Notes: generated by a model from the letters alone, not told the origin. DNA of 21,104 nucleotides from CAKRHR01 sp964423195 (GCA_964423195.1 CAYRDY010000031.1:1-21104); one strand, 5' to 3'; counted from the stretch's first letter, positions 1 through 7,389 are shown. Made by a program: numbers and translations.

Positions 1-404
1 GCGATGACGCGATCCGTCTGCTCAGCCGGCTGTTTTCCACCAACAGGACGGCGGAGGATAAAAAGGCGGTTTTGTCAGATGAATTCCATATAAAATTAAC
101 TGAGGAGATCAACCAGGAGGTGAGTCAGGTGTGTAATCTGAGTACAGGGATTTACGATAGAGGTGTGAGCCAAGGCAGGCAAGAAGGCATGCAGGAGGGT
201 ATGCAGAAAGGCATACAGCAAGGTATGCAGAAAGGCATACAGCAAGGTATGCAGAAAGGCATACAGCAGGGTATGCAAAAAGGCACATTAAAGGTGCTGT
301 TTGATCTTGTGAAGGACAACATACTTAATATTGCCGAGGCGGCGAAGCGGGCGAGTATGGAGCCGTCTGAGTTTGAGAAAAGTTACAGAGCTTATATTGG
401 ATAA
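1..404 (+). CDS. C-terminal part of an Rpn/PD-(D/E)XK nuclease family protein (5' end outside window)
   Basis: The frame is open from base 3 to the stop at 402-404, so the gene begins upstream; a TTG at 72 is an internal codon rather than a convincing start. The visible ~133 residues hold a short helical stretch (DDAIRLLSRLF), a segment VCNLSTGIYDRG, then a Gln/Gly/Lys-rich repeat and a final helix ending in SYRAYIG. This layout, with a charged G-x-x-x-G repeat after 'IYDRG', is typical of the C-terminus of Rpn-type recombination-promoting nuclease / putative transposase proteins, which are abundant in Lachnospiraceae. The catalytic PD-(D/E)XK part would lie upstream and cannot be checked. 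The family promotes RecA-independent recombination in E. coli; function here is inferred only from the tail. No terminator follows before the helicase gene. Confidence 0.6.
   Translation, partial: DDAIRLLSRLFSTNRTAEDKKAVLSDEFHIKLTEEINQEVSQVCNLSTGIYDRGVSQGRQEGMQEGMQKGIQQGMQKGIQQGMQKGIQQGMQKGTLKVLFDLVKDNILNIAEAAKRASMEPSEFEKSYRAYIG
201..272 (+). repeat. Three in-frame 24-bp tandem repeats
   Basis: Three 24-bp copies start at 201, 225 and 249, flanked by half-copies at 189-200 and 273-284. Each encodes the octapeptide MQKGIQQG. The copies are nearly identical at DNA level (one A/G difference near the end of the third), pointing to recent expansion. Unit length is a multiple of three, so copy changes keep the frame. 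Confidence 0.9.
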
Positions 405-553
405 GCGATGATGGTATGAGCCATCTGTTTTCCACCCATAGTTCGAGTGCTTTTTCGTCGCGTGTCATTACAAAAGTCAGCGGGTTAAGCATGAATGGAC
501 TGATAGAAAGAATTGACGCCAGAGTCAAAGAGTTGAACTGATTGAGGCGGAAC

Positions 554-3127
554 ATGGATATTTTCAAAATTTCGATCCGCAGTCTTGTGGAATTTATTAT
601 GCGATCCGGCGATATTGACAGGACTGTGGGCGCGGTCAGCGAGGCCGAGGCCATGCAGGAGGGCGGCAGGATCCACCGGAAACTGCAGAGAGCGGCCGGC
701 GCCGGATACCGCGCCGAGGTGCCGATGAGGCTTGCGGTGACGCTCGGCGATGACCTGACCTTTGTGCTTGAGGGTCGGGCGGACGGCGTGATCACGGATT
801 ACCGGCTCCCGGATATCACGGACCTGATGGACGGCACGCGAAACGGCGGCAAGGCTGACACCGCCGCCGGTGCCGCGGGAGATAAGGAAGCTGCGGGGAG
901 CGGTGGGATTACCGGGAGCGCGGGAAATGCCGGCGCCGCCGATGCCGCCGTAATGGCAGAAGCCGCAGACAGTCCGGTCTTCTTAAATTATGAGTATTAT
1001 ACGATCGATGAGATCAAATCGACCTATACAAATCTGAATAAAATCACGGAGCCTGTGCCGGTGCATCTGGCACAGGCTAAATGTTATGCTTATATTTACG
1101 CGAGAGAGAATCAGCTGCCTCTGATCGATGTGCAGATGACGTATGTGAATATTGAGACGGGAGCGGTCAAAAGATTCAGGGAGACAGAGCACTTTTCTGA
1201 ACTTGAGGGCTGGTTTATGGATCTTCTGGAGAGATATGCGGTGTGGGTGCGCCGTCAGCTTGCATGGACGGCGCGCCGCGACCAAAGCATCAGAGACGCG
1301 GCATTTCCGTTTCCCTACCGCGAGGGACAGCGGCGATTCGTGGGCGGCGTCTACCGGACGATTGTTCAGGGGAAGAAACTGTTTGCCCTGGCGCCGACCG
1401 GCACGGGCAAGACCATAGCCACACTGTTTCCGGCAATCAAGGCCATGGGCGAGGGCAGGGGCAGCCGCATATTTTACCTGACAGCCAAAACCATCACGCG
1501 CACGGTGGCGGAGGAGACTTTCCATCTGCTCGCGCAGCGGGGACTGGCGTTTAAATCCGTGACTCTGACGGCACGGGACAAGATCTGTATTTTTGATGAG
1601 GCGCGGTGCCGTCCGCAGGACTGTGAGCGCGCCTGCGGGCATTTTGATCGGGTGAACGACGCGGTTTTTGATATGATCACGCACGAGAATGAGATGACCA
1701 GGGCGGTCATAGAGGCGTATGCCGCGAAGCACAGCGTCTGCCCTTTTGAGATGCAGCTCGACGCGGCGCTGTGGTGTGACGGAATCATCTGCGATTATAA
1801 TTATGTCTTTGATCCGAGTGTCTATCTGAAGCGCTTCTTTGGCGAGACGTATGACGGAGGGACAAAGACGGACTATATATTGCTGATCGATGAGGCCCAC
1901 AATCTGGTGGAGCGTGCTAGGGAAATGTACAGCGCCGCCCTGCGGCTGTCCGACCTGGCGCAGCTGAAGCGGCAGATTCACGGCCACAGTGCGAATTTGT
2001 CCGCCAAAATCGAGAAATGCCGCGGATATATGCAAAGCCTCAGCGATGACAGCGAGGATTTTCAGGTGGTGACGTCGCTCGGCGCGCTGACCATGCATCT
2101 GATGCGGATGATGACAGATATGGAAATCTTTATGAAGGGCGGCGCGCCGGCGGAAATTCGGGAGAAAGTCCTGAGCGTCTATCTGGATGTGCGGCGTTTC
2201 GTCAATACCTATGACAATATGGATGAGCGCTATGTCATTTACAGTGACCGGATGGGCGGGCAGGATTTTATGATTAAAATTTACTGCATTGACCCGTCAA
2301 AAGATCTGGGACAGCGGCTGGACCGCGGCGGCAGCGCCGTCTTCTTCTCGGCCACCCTGTTGCCGGTCAGCTATTATAAGACACTGCTCAGCACCACGCC
2401 GGAGACGGATTATGACCTGTATATCGAATCGCCGTTTGACAGTGAAAACAGGCGCATTCTTCTGGCGACGGATGTGAGCAGCCGTTACACGCGGCGCAAC
2501 CTGGCCGAATATCGCCGCATCTCCGAATATATCCGGACGATTGTGCGCGCCAGGGCCGGCAATTATCTGGTGTTTTTTCCGTCTTACGCCTACATGGAGG
2601 CTGTCAGCGAGGTTTTTTCGGAGATGGAGCTCTGCAAGGCGGGCTGTGGTATTCGGATGGTGATCCAGGAAAATGCCATGACTGAGGCGGCCAGGCAGGA
2701 TTTCCTCGATCAGTTTCAGGCGGAGACGACTTCGACCGTGATCGGATTTTGCGTGTTGGGCGGCATTTTTTCCGAGGGCATCGACTTGAAGGCGGAGAGG
2801 CTAATCGGGGCGGTCATCGTCGGCACGGGTCTGCCGCAGATCGGATCGGAGCGGGAACTTTTGCGGGACTATTATGATCGCAGGCAGGGCTGCGGCTACG
2901 AATACGCCTATGTCTATCCGGGCATGAACAAGGTGCTGCAGGCCGGCGGGCGGGTCATCCGAACGGAGCATGACCGTGGGGTGATCGCTCTGCTCGACGA
3001 CCGTTTTCTCACGCCGACCTACCGGGGATTGTTCCCGAAGGAATGGCAGCCGTATGATAGGGTCAATCTCTCGACTGTCGAAAAAGCGGTCAATGATTTC
3101 TGGGAAAAAAATATTTGTACAATATGA
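554..3127 (+). CDS. DinG/XPD-type ATP-dependent DNA helicase with N-terminal PD-(D/E)XK nuclease-like domain
   Basis: Superfamily 2 helicase of the XPD/DinG group, 857 aa from ATG 554. I prefer this start to TTG 542 because GAGG at 544-547 sits 6 nt before it. Residues ~1-200 resemble a Cas4/RecB-like PD-(D/E)XK domain: EGRAD (~73-77), DEIKS (~152-156, the E-x-K pair) and a later QAKCYAY helix. Helicase motifs follow: Walker A APTGTGKT (~280-287), a Cys cluster (about C345, C352, C357, C361, C396) where XPD/DinG proteins bind a 4Fe-4S cluster, DEAH (~446-449), FFSAT, GIFSEGIDL and QAGGRVIR (motifs III, V, VI). Unwinding in DNA repair or restart is inferred from the family. An Ala/Gly-rich low-complexity stretch at ~95-140 interrupts the nuclease-like domain. 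No promoter or terminator was recognised around it. Confidence 0.88.
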   Translation: MDIFKISIRSLVEFIMRSGDIDRTVGAVSEAEAMQEGGRIHRKLQRAAGAGYRAEVPMRLAVTLGDDLTFVLEGRADGVITDYRLPDITDLMDGTRNGGKADTAAGAAGDKEAAGSGGITGSAGNAGAADAAVMAEAADSPVFLNYEYYTIDEIKSTYTNLNKITEPVPVHLAQAKCYAYIYARENQLPLIDVQMTYVNIETGAVKRFRETEHFSELEGWFMDLLERYAVWVRRQLAWTARRDQSIRDAAFPFPYREGQRRFVGGVYRTIVQGKKLFALAPTGTGKTIATLFPAIKAMGEGRGSRIFYLTAKTITRTVAEETFHLLAQRGLAFKSVTLTARDKICIFDEARCRPQDCERACGHFDRVNDAVFDMITHENEMTRAVIEAYAAKHSVCPFEMQLDAALWCDGIICDYNYVFDPSVYLKRFFGETYDGGTKTDYILLIDEAHNLVERAREMYSAALRLSDLAQLKRQIHGHSANLSAKIEKCRGYMQSLSDDSEDFQVVTSLGALTMHLMRMMTDMEIFMKGGAPAEIREKVLSVYLDVRRFVNTYDNMDERYVIYSDRMGGQDFMIKIYCIDPSKDLGQRLDRGGSAVFFSATLLPVSYYKTLLSTTPETDYDLYIESPFDSENRRILLATDVSSRYTRRNLAEYRRISEYIRTIVRARAGNYLVFFPSYAYMEAVSEVFSEMELCKAGCGIRMVIQENAMTEAARQDFLDQFQAETTSTVIGFCVLGGIFSEGIDLKAERLIGAVIVGTGLPQIGSERELLRDYYDRRQGCGYEYAYVYPGMNKVLQAGGRVIRTEHDRGVIALLDDRFLTPTYRGLFPKEWQPYDRVNLSTVEKAVNDFWEKNICTI

Positions 3128-3130
3128 CTA

Positions 3131-3159
3131 TTGCTTTTTTGACTGTCATGGTTTATAAT
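3131..3159 (+). promoter_or_regulatory. Predicted sigma-A promoter of the nrd operon
   Basis: TTGCTT (3131-3136), 17-bp spacer, consensus TATAAT (3154-3159). Transcription would begin near 3166, inside the first NrdR-type box, leaving a ~118-nt leader before nrdD. A second TTGACT at 3139-3144 is only 9 bp from the -10 and is probably not used. Confidence 0.65.
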
Positions 3160-3163
3160 AGCG

Positions 3164-3210
3164 ACACAATATATAGTGTTTAAATGATTTGACGATACAA
3201 TATGTGGAAA
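3164..3210 (+). promoter_or_regulatory. Tandem NrdR-type boxes upstream of nrdD
   Basis: Box 1 (3164-3179) is ACACAATATATAGTGT, a close match to the known NrdR consensus. Box 2 (3195-3210, ATACAATATGTGGAAA) is a weaker copy that keeps the ACAATAT core. Their starts are 31 bp apart, about three helical turns, the arrangement described for NrdR operators. Box 1 covers the predicted transcription start, so repression of the operon by NrdR when dATP is plentiful is a reasonable inference. The nrdR gene is not in this window. Confidence 0.8.
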
Positions 3211-3283
3211 ACATGTTTTCATAAAACATTAGTGACCACATATTCTTTTTGCGGGAATACGGGCGGAAGGATGGAAGAAAGAG

Positions 3284-5545
3284 ATGATTGACAAGATAAT
3301 CAAGCGCAACGGCGAGGTCGTTGACTTTGATTCCGTAAAAATTTTAAATGCCATCAGCGCGGCGAGCAAGGCCGTGGAGGTTGAGCCGATGTCGACGACG
3401 GATCTTCTGTTTCTGACCGAGAAGGTCTGCAACAGACTGCCGGAGGATGAGCTGCCGAATGTTGAGCAGGTGCAGGATCTTGTCGAGGACATCCTGATCC
3501 GCTACGGCTACTCAAAGACGGCCAAGGCCTACATTTTGTACCGCGCCGAGCACACCAAGATCCGCAACACGGAGGCGGATCTGATGAAAATATATGAGCG
3601 CCTCACCTATTCTTATGCCAGAGATGAGGACATCAAGCGTGAGAATGCCAATATCGACGCCGACACCGCCATGGGCACCATGCTCAAGTACGGATCCGAG
3701 GGATCCAAGTATTTTATTGACAATTATGTCCTGCCAAAGGATATAGCCGCGGCGCATATCAACGGCGACATACATATCCATGACAAGGATTTTTATATGC
3801 TGACGGAGACCTGCTGCCAGATCGACCTGCTCAAGCTGTTCAAGGACGGATTTTCCACAGGACACGGCCATCTCAATGAGCCGCAGTCCATCCGCAGCTA
3901 TTCGGCGCTGGCATGCATCGCCATTCAGGCCAATCAGAATGAGATGCACGGCGGCCAGAGCGTGCCGAATTTCGATTACGCGATGGCTGAGGGCGTGGCA
4001 AAGACCTATGTCAAGGAGTATTACAAGGCGCTGAAGGCCTTTTTCCAGCTCAAGGGAGAGATGGGTGCCGACGATGCGGACGCGCTGATTGATCAGATCA
4101 AGGCGCAGGTCAGGACGAAGCCGTCGATGAGCGAGCCGGAGATTTTCACGGAGGCGATCACATCCTGTGAGCTTGACGGCTTGACGCGGGAATTCCTTGA
4201 AAAGGCCGATGTCTATGCCAATGAGTGCGCGCTGGCACAGACGGACTATGAGACCTATCAGGCCATGGAGGCGCTTGTCCACAATCTGAACACGATGAAT
4301 TCACGCGCGGGCGCGCAGGTGCCGTTCAGTTCCATCAATTACGGGACAGATACCACGCCGGAGGGGCGGATGGTGATCCGAAATGTGCTTCTGGCCACGG
4401 AGGCCGGCCTCGGCGGCGGCGAGACGCCGATCTTTCCGGTACAGATCTTCAAGGTGAAAGAGGGCATCAATTTCAATCCGGGCGAGCCGAATTACGATCT
4501 GTTCCAGCTGGCGGTCAAGACATCCGCGCAGCGCCTGTTTCCGAATTTCAGCTTTATCGACGCCCCGTTCAATCTCCCGTATTACCACGCGGGCGATTAC
4601 AATACGGAGATCGCTTATATGGGCTGCCGCACGCGAGTGATCGGAAATGTCCATGACCGCAGCCGTGAGATCACCTGCGGGCGAGGCAATCTGAGTTTTA
4701 CCTCGATCAACCTGCCGCGCATCGGGATTGAGGCGCACGGAGATATTGATAAATTCTATCAGTTGCTGGATGAGCGGATCGATCTCGTGATTCGTCAGCT
4801 CCTGCACCGTTTCAAGATCCAGTGCGGCAAGAAAGTCCGCAATTACCCGTTCCTGATGGGACAGGGCATCTGGCTCGACTCGGACGATCTCGAATTGGAT
4901 GACAGTGTCGAGGAGGTCTTAAAGCACGGCACATTGAGCGTCGGCTTTATCGGTCTCGCGGAGACCCTGAAGGCGCTGATCGGCGCCCATCACGGCGAGA
5001 GCGAGGAGGCGCAGAAGCTCGGACTGGAGATCGTCGGCCATATGAGGAAGCGCATGGATGACGAGTCCGCGAAGCGCGGTCTGAATTTCACGCTGCTGGC
5101 GACGCCGGCGGAGGGCCTGAGCGGCCGTTTCGTCAAGATCGACCAAAATATTTACGGCAAGATAGAGGGTGTGACCGACAGGGAATATTATACCAATTCC
5201 TTCCACGTGCCGGTATATTACCCGATCAAGGCATACAAAAAGATTGATTTGGAGGCACCATATCACGCGCTGACCAATGCCGGGCATATCAGCTATGTGG
5301 AGTTGGACGGCGATACGTGCAAGAATCTGGAGGCTTTCGAAAAGATCATCAGATATATGAAAGAAAAAGGGGTCGGCTATGGCTCGATCAACCATCCTGT
5401 GGACAGGGATCCTGTCTGCGGCTACACCGGCGTGATCGACGAGGTCTGCCCGCGGTGTGGACGCCGCGAGGGGGAGGCGGTCAGCGCTGAAAAGCTGAGA
5501 GAGCTTCGGAAAAAATATCCGAACGTCCCAAAGTGTTGTGATTAG
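3284..5545 (+). CDS. nrdD: Anaerobic ribonucleoside-triphosphate reductase, large chain lacking the glycyl-radical segment
   Basis: Class III ribonucleotide reductase, which makes dNTPs from NTPs without oxygen. Length 753 aa. An ATP-cone domain fills residues ~1-95 (starting IIKRNGEVVDFD), the allosteric site that senses ATP/dATP. The catalytic core has TETCCQIDLL (C177/C178), the NEMHGGQS motif (~219-226) and ITCGRGNLSFTSINLPR. Near the end a Cys set C712-x9-C722-x2-C725 (CGYTG...CPRCG) matches the zinc site. The protein then stops with KKYPNVPKCCD and has no RVxGYL-type glycyl-radical motif, which normally closes NrdD. That motif is on the next ORF, in the same frame but beyond a TAG stop and 75 nt of spacer. 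The operon is nrdD / radical-domain ORF / nrdG, with NrdR-type boxes upstream. Confidence 0.95.
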   Translation: MIDKIIKRNGEVVDFDSVKILNAISAASKAVEVEPMSTTDLLFLTEKVCNRLPEDELPNVEQVQDLVEDILIRYGYSKTAKAYILYRAEHTKIRNTEADLMKIYERLTYSYARDEDIKRENANIDADTAMGTMLKYGSEGSKYFIDNYVLPKDIAAAHINGDIHIHDKDFYMLTETCCQIDLLKLFKDGFSTGHGHLNEPQSIRSYSALACIAIQANQNEMHGGQSVPNFDYAMAEGVAKTYVKEYYKALKAFFQLKGEMGADDADALIDQIKAQVRTKPSMSEPEIFTEAITSCELDGLTREFLEKADVYANECALAQTDYETYQAMEALVHNLNTMNSRAGAQVPFSSINYGTDTTPEGRMVIRNVLLATEAGLGGGETPIFPVQIFKVKEGINFNPGEPNYDLFQLAVKTSAQRLFPNFSFIDAPFNLPYYHAGDYNTEIAYMGCRTRVIGNVHDRSREITCGRGNLSFTSINLPRIGIEAHGDIDKFYQLLDERIDLVIRQLLHRFKIQCGKKVRNYPFLMGQGIWLDSDDLELDDSVEEVLKHGTLSVGFIGLAETLKALIGAHHGESEEAQKLGLEIVGHMRKRMDDESAKRGLNFTLLATPAEGLSGRFVKIDQNIYGKIEGVTDREYYTNSFHVPVYYPIKAYKKIDLEAPYHALTNAGHISYVELDGDTCKNLEAFEKIIRYMKEKGVGYGSINHPVDRDPVCGYTGVIDEVCPRCGRREGEAVSAEKLRELRKKYPNVPKCCD

Positions 5546-5620
5546 GGCTTTAAAATATTTTCGCGGATATGTCCGGCGGACGTATCAGTGAAAATGTGTG
5601 AGTTAAGGAGGAATTTGAAA

Positions 5621-5782
5621 ATGACGAGCACAAATGCAATGAATCAGACGGATAAAATGGTCGGCCAGGGTGTCGGCTTTGAGAGAATCAGGCGGATCAC
5701 CGGCTATCTTGTCGGCACAACAGAGCGCTTTAACAATGCGAAGCGCGCCGAGGAAAAGGACAGAGTGAAACATGGCATCTGA
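5621..5782 (+). CDS. Separate glycyl-radical domain of NrdD (split gene)
   Basis: A 54-aa ORF from ATG 5621, preceded by the strongest SD in the window (TAAGGAGG, 5604-5611, 9-nt spacing). Residues ~20-52 (from GFERIRRITGYLVG to AEEKDRVKH) line up with the very C-terminus of standard NrdD; from memory E. coli NrdD has RRVCGYLG followed by FNAGKQEE and RVKH at the same spacing. The predicted radical glycine is Gly28, codon 5702-5704. The first ~19 residues (Ser/Thr/Asn/Met/Gly-rich) match nothing I know and may be a docking tail or linker. The ORF overlaps nrdG by 11 nt, suggesting coupled translation. Function inferred: the peptide docks on the 753-aa chain and carries the radical installed by NrdG, comparable to stand-alone YfiD/GrcA for pyruvate formate-lyase. 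A TTG or GTG start further upstream (from 5588) is possible but has no SD. Confidence 0.85.
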   Translation: MTSTNAMNQTDKMVGQGVGFERIRRITGYLVGTTERFNNAKRAEEKDRVKHGI

Positions 5783-6272
5783 ACTCCGCGTCAGCGGTAT
5801 TGTAGAAGAGTCGATCGTAGACGGCCCTGGGTTGAGGTATACAGTCTTTACTCAGGGCTGTCCTCATCACTGCCCCGGCTGTCACAATCCGCAGACCCAT
5901 GATTTTGACGGCGGCACGATGATGCGCATCGACGATATTTTTGCGCAGTACCGCGAAAATCCACTGTTGTCGGGCATTACATTTTCCGGAGGAGAGCCCT
6001 TCTGCCAGCCCGAACCCCTGTACGCGCTGGCGCTGAAGGTGAAGGCGCTCGGACACAATGTCATGACCTACAGCGGCTATACATATGAGCAGCTGCTGGA
6101 GATGGCGGCCGCGGATGAGCATGTTCGGGAGCTGCTCTCGGTGACTGATATTCTTGTGGACGGGCGGTACGTGCAGGAGTTGAGGGATCTGAATCTGAAA
6201 TACAGGGGCAGTTCCAATCAGAGGGTGATTCTGCTGAATAAAAGTCTTGACAAGCTGATCGATTTCCAATAA
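5772..6272 (+). CDS. nrdG: Anaerobic ribonucleotide reductase activating protein (radical SAM)
   Basis: A 166-aa radical SAM activase that uses S-adenosylmethionine and a reduced 4Fe-4S cluster to form the glycyl radical on NrdD. The cluster motif C-x3-C-x2-C is at C30, C34 and C37 (GCPHHCPGC), followed by HNPQTHDFDGG and the SAM-binding TFSGGEPF near residues 74-81. Length is normal for NrdG. The start ATG lies inside the end of the glycyl-radical ORF (11-nt overlap), so the enzyme is probably made in step with its substrate peptide. Its last ~26 codons contain the predicted promoter for the PerR-like gene. Identity is firm. Confidence 0.96.
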   Translation: MASELRVSGIVEESIVDGPGLRYTVFTQGCPHHCPGCHNPQTHDFDGGTMMRIDDIFAQYRENPLLSGITFSGGEPFCQPEPLYALALKVKALGHNVMTYSGYTYEQLLEMAAADEHVRELLSVTDILVDGRYVQELRDLNLKYRGSSNQRVILLNKSLDKLIDFQ

Positions 6273-6291
6273 AATAATAGTAACTGTTACT
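6247..6291 (+). promoter_or_regulatory. Promoter and palindromic operator of the PerR-like gene
   Basis: TTGACA (6247-6252), 17-bp spacer, TAAAAT (6270-6275), with the -35 inside the 3' end of nrdG. The palindrome AGTAACTGTTACT (6279-6291) covers the expected start site (~6282). It is flanked by ATAATA (6274-6279) and TATTAT (6294-6299). The same half-site AGTAA is found before the rubrerythrin gene, so autoregulation by the downstream Fur-family protein is inferred. Confidence 0.7.
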
Positions 6292-6315
6292 GTTATTATG
6301 GAAAGGAGCTTGTGA

Positions 6316-6744
6316 ATGACGACTGTAAAGCACAGCAGGCAGAGAGACTGTATCAAGAATTATCTGATGTCCAGAAGCGATCATCCGACAGCGGACATGA
6401 TATATTCGGCGGTCAGGGAAGAGTTTCCAAATATCAGCCTGGGCACGGTCTACAGAAATCTGGCGTTCCTTGAGGCGCACGGGGAGATCATCCGCCTCAG
6501 CACCGGCGGCGCCAGCGACCGCTACGACGCCAGGACGGGCAGCCATTATCATTTTGTCTGCAGAAGCTGCGGAGCAGTCATGGATTTGGAGATGCCACCG
6601 GCCGATTATCTTGAGAAGGCCGCCGGAGAGCATTTTGACGGGGAGATCGAGGGGCATACGGCTTTCTTTTACGGAAAGTGCCGGGCGTGCCTGCAAAAGT
6701 GCGCTGGAGGCGCGCGCAAAAAAACAGTTGACAAATACGGATAG
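6316..6744 (+). CDS. perR: Fur-family regulator, PerR-like
   Basis: A 142-aa metal-dependent transcription repressor. The winged helix spans ~8-60 (HPTADMIYSAV, SLGTVYRNLAFL). Regulatory-metal ligand candidates are H23, D71, H77, H79 (SHYHF) and D90 (AVMDLE); Asp rather than Glu at the last position is the feature used to separate PerR from Fur. Structural zinc is provided by C82-x2-C85 and C122-x2-C125. PerR proteins sense peroxide by metal-catalysed oxidation of the two histidines, releasing the operator. The SD is GGAAAGGAG about 8 nt upstream of the ATG. Context supports PerR: its own promoter and that of the next gene, a reverse rubrerythrin, share the same palindrome. A Fur or Zur role cannot be excluded from sequence alone. 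Confidence 0.82.
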   Translation: MTTVKHSRQRDCIKNYLMSRSDHPTADMIYSAVREEFPNISLGTVYRNLAFLEAHGEIIRLSTGGASDRYDARTGSHYHFVCRSCGAVMDLEMPPADYLEKAAGEHFDGEIEGHTAFFYGKCRACLQKCAGGARKKTVDKYG

Positions 6745-6788
6745 ATCGTATATAGTATATGAAATATCAGTAATGATTACTGATATTT
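6728..6788 (+). promoter_or_regulatory. Promoter and 27-bp palindromic operator of reverse rubrerythrin
   Basis: TTGACA (6728-6733, inside the end of the regulator gene), 17-bp spacer, TATAGT (6751-6756). A perfect 27-bp inverted repeat (6762-6788; right arm ATTACTGATATTT) is centred on G6775 and sits exactly at the predicted start site. Its core TAATGATTA matches the centre of PerR/Fur boxes (TAAT-N-ATTA). Binding would block initiation. Confidence 0.85.
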
Positions 6789-6822
6789 ATTAAACGAATA
6801 AAATCCAAAGGAGAGAACAAAG

Positions 6823-7365
6823 ATGAAAAAATTTGTATGTACAGTGTGCGGTTATGTGTATGAGGGCGACACCCCTCCGGAATTTTGCCCGGTATGCAAG
6901 GCTCCGGCTGAGAAGTTCAAAGAGCAGGCCGCTGACAGGACATGGGCAGCGGAGCATGTCGTCGGTGTGGCGCAGGGCGTGAGCGAGGATATCCTTGCGG
7001 ATTTGAGGGCGAACTATGAGGGCGAGTGCTCGGAGGTCGGCATGTATCTGGCGATGGCCAGAGTCGCGCACAGAGAGGGCTATCCGGAGATCGGCCTGTA
7101 CTGGGAAAAGGCAGCCTGGGAAGAGGCGGAGCATGCCGCGAAGTTTGCTGAGCTGCTCGGCGAGGTAGTCACGGACAGCACCAAGAAGAATCTTGAGATG
7201 CGTGTGGACGCTGAGAACGGCGCGACAGCCGGCAAATTTGATCTGGCGAAGCGCGCGAAAGCGGCAAATCTTGACGCGATCCATGACACCGTTCATGAGA
7301 TGGCCCGCGACGAGGCAAGGCATGGCAAGGCATTTGAGGGCCTGTTGAAGAGATATTTTGGATGA
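6823..7365 (+). CDS. Reverse rubrerythrin (NADH-dependent peroxidase type)
   Basis: A 180-aa cytosolic non-haem di-iron protein that reduces hydrogen peroxide in anaerobes. The rubredoxin domain is at the N-terminus (C6-x2-C9 and C22-x2-C25, in VCTVCGY and FCPVCKAP), followed by a ferritin-like four-helix domain with YEGECSEVGMY, EEAEHAAKF and DEARHGKAF supplying the Glu and ExxH iron ligands. Rubredoxin-first order defines reverse rubrerythrin, known from Clostridium acetobutylicum, where it is PerR-controlled. The strong promoter and perfect palindromic operator just upstream, next to a PerR-like gene, fit the same control. It is transcribed alone and closed by a terminator at 7390. Confidence 0.93.
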   Translation: MKKFVCTVCGYVYEGDTPPEFCPVCKAPAEKFKEQAADRTWAAEHVVGVAQGVSEDILADLRANYEGECSEVGMYLAMARVAHREGYPEIGLYWEKAAWEEAEHAAKFAELLGEVVTDSTKKNLEMRVDAENGATAGKFDLAKRAKAANLDAIHDTVHEMARDEARHGKAFEGLLKRYFG

Positions 7366-7389
7366 TGTGGCGCAATTGACTGAAAACAG

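Noticed and set aside
491..541. 16-residue leader ORF (MNGLIERIDARVKELN) just before the helicase
   Set aside because: No SD, no recognisable attenuator structure, and ORFs of this size occur by chance.
325..795. 156-aa minus-strand ORF with a protein-like start (MLNPLTFVMTRDEKALELWV)
   Set aside because: It overlaps both the end of the Rpn-type gene and the start of the helicase gene in antisense, and I see neither a family match nor an SD.
983..2098. 371-aa minus-strand ORF inside the helicase gene
   Set aside because: It is the antisense shadow of a gene with clear helicase motifs, and its translation is rich in Arg/His/Leu as expected of a shadow.
3139..3159. TTGACT at 3139 as the -35 of the nrd promoter
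   Set aside because: It lies only 9 bp from the TATAAT; TTGCTT at 3131 has the correct 17-bp spacing.
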